23,046 nucleotides of DNA from a virus. Shown here piece after piece: positions 20,655-23,046 of the stretch; positions within the stretch are counted from its first letter, which is position 1; the number at the start of each line of letters is the position of its first letter. The notes beneath the pieces were generated by a model, which saw only the letters and a list, made by a program, of their open reading frames with translations, was not told the origin of the DNA and searched no databases. Location of the stretch: IMG/VR virus record IMGVR_UViG_3300013286_000588, positions 1 to 23,046 of that record; one strand, 5' to 3'. The translations under genes and the position numbers were made by a program.

Positions 20655-20942
20655 ATGAGTCGCCCTAAGCCTAAAATATTGTTAGAAATAACAAATAAGA
20701 AAAACTACAAGACAGAACAAGTACTTGAAGCTGATGCCATTTGGGCGGTGTTTTATAAAGCACAACCGGTTAATTTAAAAACTACAAGTTTGGTAGCTCA
20801 ACAACTTGGTCCAAAGTACAAAAAAGTATCCTTCTCAAATTCAGGTCATGCCCATAACCTTGCAGACAAATTAAACAAACTGTTTAACTGTGAAGACTTT
20901 GGTGTTTATAAATTGACCACTGGCGAACTTATCAAAGAATGA
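20655..20942 (+). CDS. Conserved phage protein of unknown function
   Basis: A 95-residue protein. I place the start at ATG 20655 because GGAG (20643-20646) precedes it by 8 bases; the in-frame GTG at 20631 forms the hairpin stem instead. The basic protein starts SRPKPKILLEITNKKNYKTEQVLEADAIWAVFYKAQPVNLKT and ends FGVYKLTTGELIKE. The RPKPxILLExxNKxxYKxEQVLEADAIWAVFYxxxPxNL pattern is familiar from T4-like phage hypothetical proteins. It may be a small regulatory or nucleic-acid-binding protein. An ATGA overlap links it to the next gene. Confidence 0.7.
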   Translation: MSRPKPKILLEITNKKNYKTEQVLEADAIWAVFYKAQPVNLKTTSLVAQQLGPKYKKVSFSNSGHAHNLADKLNKLFNCEDFGVYKLTTGELIKE

Positions 20943-21328
20943 TTACCAAAAAAGATCTCAGCAAGAAACTCTATGAAGAGCTAGGCGAAAGATCGGAGAA
21001 TGTTGGGTTCGAACAATTCCATAAAAGCGTATGGAAAAGTCTACGTAATAAAAAAGTAGGCGGATGGGGTCTAACATTTGACGGATACAAATATCTTCGA
21101 GATGTGTTAGGATACAAAGACTATCGCATTGAGTTCCCAAAAGACGAAGAATTTCAAGTAACTTCTCAAACGGTAATTTGGATGGACCGATTTATCGATT
21201 GTCCATATTTTTTGGACAAGGATGCTATCATCGTGTTCAAAGAAAAAACTGCCTTCCAATTAATCCTTTTCTCCGGTGACGTCCACAAGTTTGGATGGAG
21301 CTCAAACGAAGCAAAACATCTGTTGTAA
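20939..21328 (+). CDS. Conserved phage protein of unknown function
   Basis: A 129-residue protein that begins at ATG 20939. The core GFEQFHKSVWKSLRNKKVGGWGLTFDGYKYLRDVLGYKDYRIEFP then VIWMDRFIDCPYFLDKDAIIVFKEKTAFQLILFSGDVHKFG is a pattern I recall from T4-like aquatic phages. GGWGLTxxGYxxL looks like a winged-helix-type turn and the RFIDCPYFLD part like a beta-rich second half. No function is assigned. It ends at a hairpin that may stop transcription before the next promoter. Confidence 0.7.
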   Translation: MITKKDLSKKLYEELGERSENVGFEQFHKSVWKSLRNKKVGGWGLTFDGYKYLRDVLGYKDYRIEFPKDEEFQVTSQTVIWMDRFIDCPYFLDKDAIIVFKEKTAFQLILFSGDVHKFGWSSNEAKHLL

Positions 21329-21341
21329 AAATACAACAGAT
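21318..21341 (+). terminator. Hairpin at gene end, possible terminator
   Basis: ATCTGTTGTA (21318-21327) pairs perfectly with TACAACAGAT (21332-21341) around an AAAA loop, a 10-base stem that includes the stop codon. The following bases (TGGTTTATC) are only weakly T-rich. It may be a weak terminator or a 3'-end-protecting hairpin ahead of the promoter at 21360. Confidence 0.5.
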
Positions 21342-21359
21342 TGGTTTATCCAAAAGGTG

Positions 21360-21388
21360 TTGACTTCCCTGCACAATGACTATATAAT
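21360..21388 (+). promoter_or_regulatory. Sigma-70-type promoter for the MoxR-like gene
   Basis: TTGACT (21360-21365) and TATAAT (21383-21388) have a 17-base spacer. The box sits in TATATAATATATAC, the same 14 bases as at the 22979 promoter. The leader to ATG 21443 is about 48 bases, T-rich, with AAAGG (21430-21434) as ribosome-binding site. Otherwise the gap holds nothing notable. Confidence 0.88.
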
Positions 21389-21442
21389 ATATACTTAGAG
21401 CGTAGTAAATTACATTTGTTTTTATTTTGAAAGGTTACACAA

Positions 21443-22528
21443 ATGGCAAAAGGTGAGATCAGTACTAACCGTACACAAAGTCCTAATGAAGCTAAAGCGG
21501 CTATCCGCAAGTGCTTCAAGGTAAATCGTCCAGTATTCATGTGGGGTCCTCCCGGAATTGGCAAGTCAGATATTGTACACCAGATTGCTGGTGAGACAGG
21601 ACGTGAAGTAATTGACGTTCGTTTGAGCTTGTGGGAACCTACAGACATCAAAGGCATTCCGTTTTACAACAGCAAATCAAATTCTATGGAATGGGCTCCT
21701 CCAATTGAGTTGCCTAGCGATCCAGAATCTACCGCTGTTCTGTTCCTAGATGAACTTAACTCTGCGGCTCCCGCTACACAGGCCGCGGCATATCAACTTA
21801 TTTTGAACCGCCGTGTAGGTACTTATTACTTGCCAAAAGGTGTTAGCATTGTTGCCGCAGGTAACCGTGAAACTGATAAAGGCGTGACTTATCGTATGCC
21901 TGCTCCGCTGGCAAACCGTTTCCTACACTTGGAATTGAAAGTTAATTTTGATGACTGGCAAGAATGGGCAGTTACCAATAAGATTAACGAGCAAGTTGTT
22001 GGTTACATCGGCTTTGCTAAAAACGACTTGTACGACTTTGATCCAAAGAGTTCAGCACGTAGTTTTGCTACTCCGCGTTCTTGGAGCTTTGTATCAGATC
22101 TGCTTGGCGACGACGACCTGCCTGAATCTACGCTCACTGACCTCATTGCAGGTGCGGTAGGTGATGGACTTGCTGTCAAGTTTATGGCTCACCGCAGAGT
22201 CGCCAAGCAGATGCCTAAGCCAGAATCCATCTTAGACGGATCTGTTAGCAAGTGCAATATCAAAGAAATCTCAGCAATGTATTCTTTGGTAATTAGCCTG
22301 TGCTACGAATTGCAAACTGCACATGAAAAGAAAGTTAAGGACTGGAATAAAATGGCCGATAACTTCTTTGGCTTTATGATGGATAATTTCCCAACTGAGC
22401 TTGTCGTTATGGGTTCCAAGGTTGCGTTAACTAACTATCAACTGCCGTTTGATGCGTCGAAGATGAACAATTTCGATCGCTTCCATGACAAGTATGGCAA
22501 GTACATTATCACAGCGATGGAGAATTAA
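21443..22528 (+). CDS. MoxR-type AAA+ ATPase
   Basis: A 361-residue AAA+ protein. Walker A is WGPPGIGKSD (GPPGIGKS 35-42), Walker B is AVLFLDELNSA (99-104 core), sensor 1 is IVAAGNRETD (AAGN 138-141), followed by MPAPLANRFLHLEL (152-165) with an arginine in the finger position. This is the set of the MoxR branch, whose members act as chaperones, usually with von Willebrand A (VWA) partners, to insert metals or remodel complexes. Phages of this type often carry MoxR ATPases with unknown targets. It has its own strong promoter and terminator. The gene starting at 23015 is a possible partner, but only its first ten codons are visible. Confidence 0.9.
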   Translation: MAKGEISTNRTQSPNEAKAAIRKCFKVNRPVFMWGPPGIGKSDIVHQIAGETGREVIDVRLSLWEPTDIKGIPFYNSKSNSMEWAPPIELPSDPESTAVLFLDELNSAAPATQAAAYQLILNRRVGTYYLPKGVSIVAAGNRETDKGVTYRMPAPLANRFLHLELKVNFDDWQEWAVTNKINEQVVGYIGFAKNDLYDFDPKSSARSFATPRSWSFVSDLLGDDDLPESTLTDLIAGAVGDGLAVKFMAHRRVAKQMPKPESILDGSVSKCNIKEISAMYSLVISLCYELQTAHEKKVKDWNKMADNFFGFMMDNFPTELVVMGSKVALTNYQLPFDASKMNNFDRFHDKYGKYIITAMEN

Positions 22529-22532
22529 AACT

Positions 22533-22557
22533 GGGCCCTTCGGGGCCCTTTTACTTT
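22533..22557 (+). terminator. Rho-independent terminator with UUCG tetraloop
   Basis: GGGCCC (22533-22538), loop TTCG (22539-22542), GGGCCC (22543-22548), then TTTTACTTT. The C(UUCG)G tetraloop and GC-only stem make a very stable hairpin with a T-tract, four bases after the ATPase stop. Confidence 0.95.
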
Positions 22558-22582
22558 AAATAATGAAAAGAGAGAGAATAAT

Positions 22583-22759
22583 ATGGCTGTAAAATCTTGG
22601 TACCTAACCGTAGTCGAAAAAGGAACAAATAAGTCTGTACAAGGACTTAACAGTAAATTGTTTTTTACTGCTCCAGATATGAACAAGTGGATTAAGGAAC
22701 AGGAAATCTTAGAAAAGTATCCTACAACTGAATACTACATTGTCAAGGAAAATTATTAA
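22583..22759 (+). CDS. Small phage protein (58 residues)
   Basis: A short ORF, ATG 22583 to TAA 22759, with a purine-rich AGAGAGA upstream as ribosome-binding site. The sequence AVKSWYLTVVEKGTNKSVQG, LFFTAPDMNKWIKEQEIL and PTTEYYIVKENY suggests a beta-alpha-beta mini-fold. Its stop overlaps the next ATG by one base (TAATG). A TTTAAATAAT stretch (22555-22564) resembling the T4 late-promoter core precedes it, which could provide a promoter between the terminator and this gene. No known family is recognised. Confidence 0.6.
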   Translation: MAVKSWYLTVVEKGTNKSVQGLNSKLFFTAPDMNKWIKEQEILEKYPTTEYYIVKENY

Positions 22760-22959
22760 TGTCATACACTGTCTTTCAGCATAATAAAGAATACACAAGC
22801 CGAAAAGGTTTAGAAGGTCCATTTCATTATCCAAATGGTCGTGTTCTTTATTATGATCCAAATGCAGGAGAATATTGGGATCCTAGAACAGACTTCTATG
22901 TACCAAATGACGAAGTTGCTGACCTTCAAAACAGCATTTTTGGTCTAATCAAAGGTTGA
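22759..22959 (+). CDS. Small aromatic-rich phage protein
   Basis: A 66-residue protein starting at ATG 22759 with TAATG coupling to the gene before. It is rich in Tyr, Asp, Pro and Asn: FHYPNGRVLYYDPNAGEYWDPRTDFYVP. PNGRVLYYDPxxGEYWDPxTDFYV reads like a repeat of two short beta turns, as in small scaffold or adhesin fragments. Function unknown. Its last codons overlap the -35 box of the following promoter. Confidence 0.6.
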   Translation: MSYTVFQHNKEYTSRKGLEGPFHYPNGRVLYYDPNAGEYWDPRTDFYVPNDEVADLQNSIFGLIKG

Positions 22960-22984
22960 CAAAACCAAAAAGAAAGTATATAAT
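22956..22984 (+). promoter_or_regulatory. Consensus sigma-70 promoter at the window end
   Basis: TTGACA (22956-22961) and TATAAT (22979-22984) with a 17-base spacer. The -10 lies in TATATAATATATAC, identical to the 21381-21394 region. It serves the gene starting at 23015, with GGAG at 23006-23009. Confidence 0.9.
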
Positions 22985-23014
22985 ATATACATACACTAAA
23001 GAAACGGAGTTAAG

Positions 23015-23046
23015 ATGTCGCAAGTAATGAAACAAGAAAAGACCAA
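23015..23046 (+). CDS. Start of a gene cut by the window end
   Basis: ATG 23015 follows GGAG (23006-23009) by 5 bases and a strong promoter. Only MSQVMKQEKT is visible, so no function can be read. In many genomes MoxR ATPases are followed by a VWA-domain protein; whether this gene encodes one is open. Confidence 0.6.
   Translation, partial: MSQVMKQEKT

Noticed and set aside
1-23046. tRNA genes, CRISPR arrays, IS elements, attachment sites
   Set aside because: Looked for cloverleaf ends, regular direct repeats, transposase or integrase motifs and terminal repeats; none was seen, and intergenic gaps are mostly too short to hold them.

Overview
The window is a dense, entirely plus-strand gene array: about 41 coding sequences, most overlapping by 1-20 bases or abutting, with very little intergenic DNA. 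A T4-type DNA polymerase (gp43), a sliding clamp (gp45), a T4-RNase-H-type 5' nuclease, a DsbA-like protein and many small conserved phage proteins identify it as part of the genome of a T4-like tailed phage (myovirus). The small-protein complement, the 7-deazaguanine genes and the 2-oxoglutarate oxygenases resemble uncultured aquatic T4-like phages related to cyanophages and pelagiphages. That placement is from memory of the families, not from a search. No photosynthesis gene, tRNA, integrase, IS element or CRISPR array was seen, so the host cannot be named.

Layout. 1-1138: end of a probable virion-protein module. 1146-1786: a perfect-consensus promoter inside a large palindrome, a DsbA-like protein and a small membrane protein. 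1797-5321: a structured leader, gp43, a promoter and gp45. 5318-10988: a translationally coupled operon with a DpdA-type guanine transglycosylase, a 2OG-Fe(II) dioxygenase, an unknown protein, a divergent QueD-like protein, a small basic protein, a glycosyltransferase and a short UDP-glucose-dehydrogenase-like protein. 10980-14813: a promoter, GTP cyclohydrolase I, peroxiredoxin, a CDGSH-like mini-protein, two cupins, a phosphoribosyltransferase and small unknowns. 14810-16795: heptose-type nucleotidyltransferase, PfkB kinase, HIT protein and a fibre-like protein. 16722-20613: an internal promoter, QueE-like radical SAM enzyme, a second 2OG oxygenase, the 5' nuclease and small conserved genes. 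20619-23046: more small genes, a MoxR-type AAA+ ATPase, a strong UUCG terminator, two small genes, and a promoter with the first codons of a gene that runs off the window.

How the genes work together. FolE, QueD-like and QueE-like proteins could make 7-carboxy-7-deazaguanine (CDG) from GTP, and DpdA could exchange it or a derivative for guanine in phage DNA, giving resistance to restriction. QueC and QueF are not in the window. The QueD-like protein seems to lack key QueD residues, and an unknown protein and a 2OG oxygenase are coupled to dpdA. The final base may therefore not be preQ0 or preQ1, and this cassette is the best candidate here for undescribed chemistry. A second group of genes (glycosyltransferase, UDP-sugar dehydrogenase-like, HldE-like kinase and nucleotidyltransferase, sugar-isomerase-like cupin) points to phage-directed sugar-nucleotide metabolism, acting either on DNA or on the host surface.

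Regulation. Six promoters of the form TTGAC(A/T)-N17-TATAAT punctuate the array. A hairpin with an 8-nt loop just before the gp43 ribosome-binding site resembles the autogenous operator known for T4 gp43. Function calls rest on motifs read by eye; no database search was possible.
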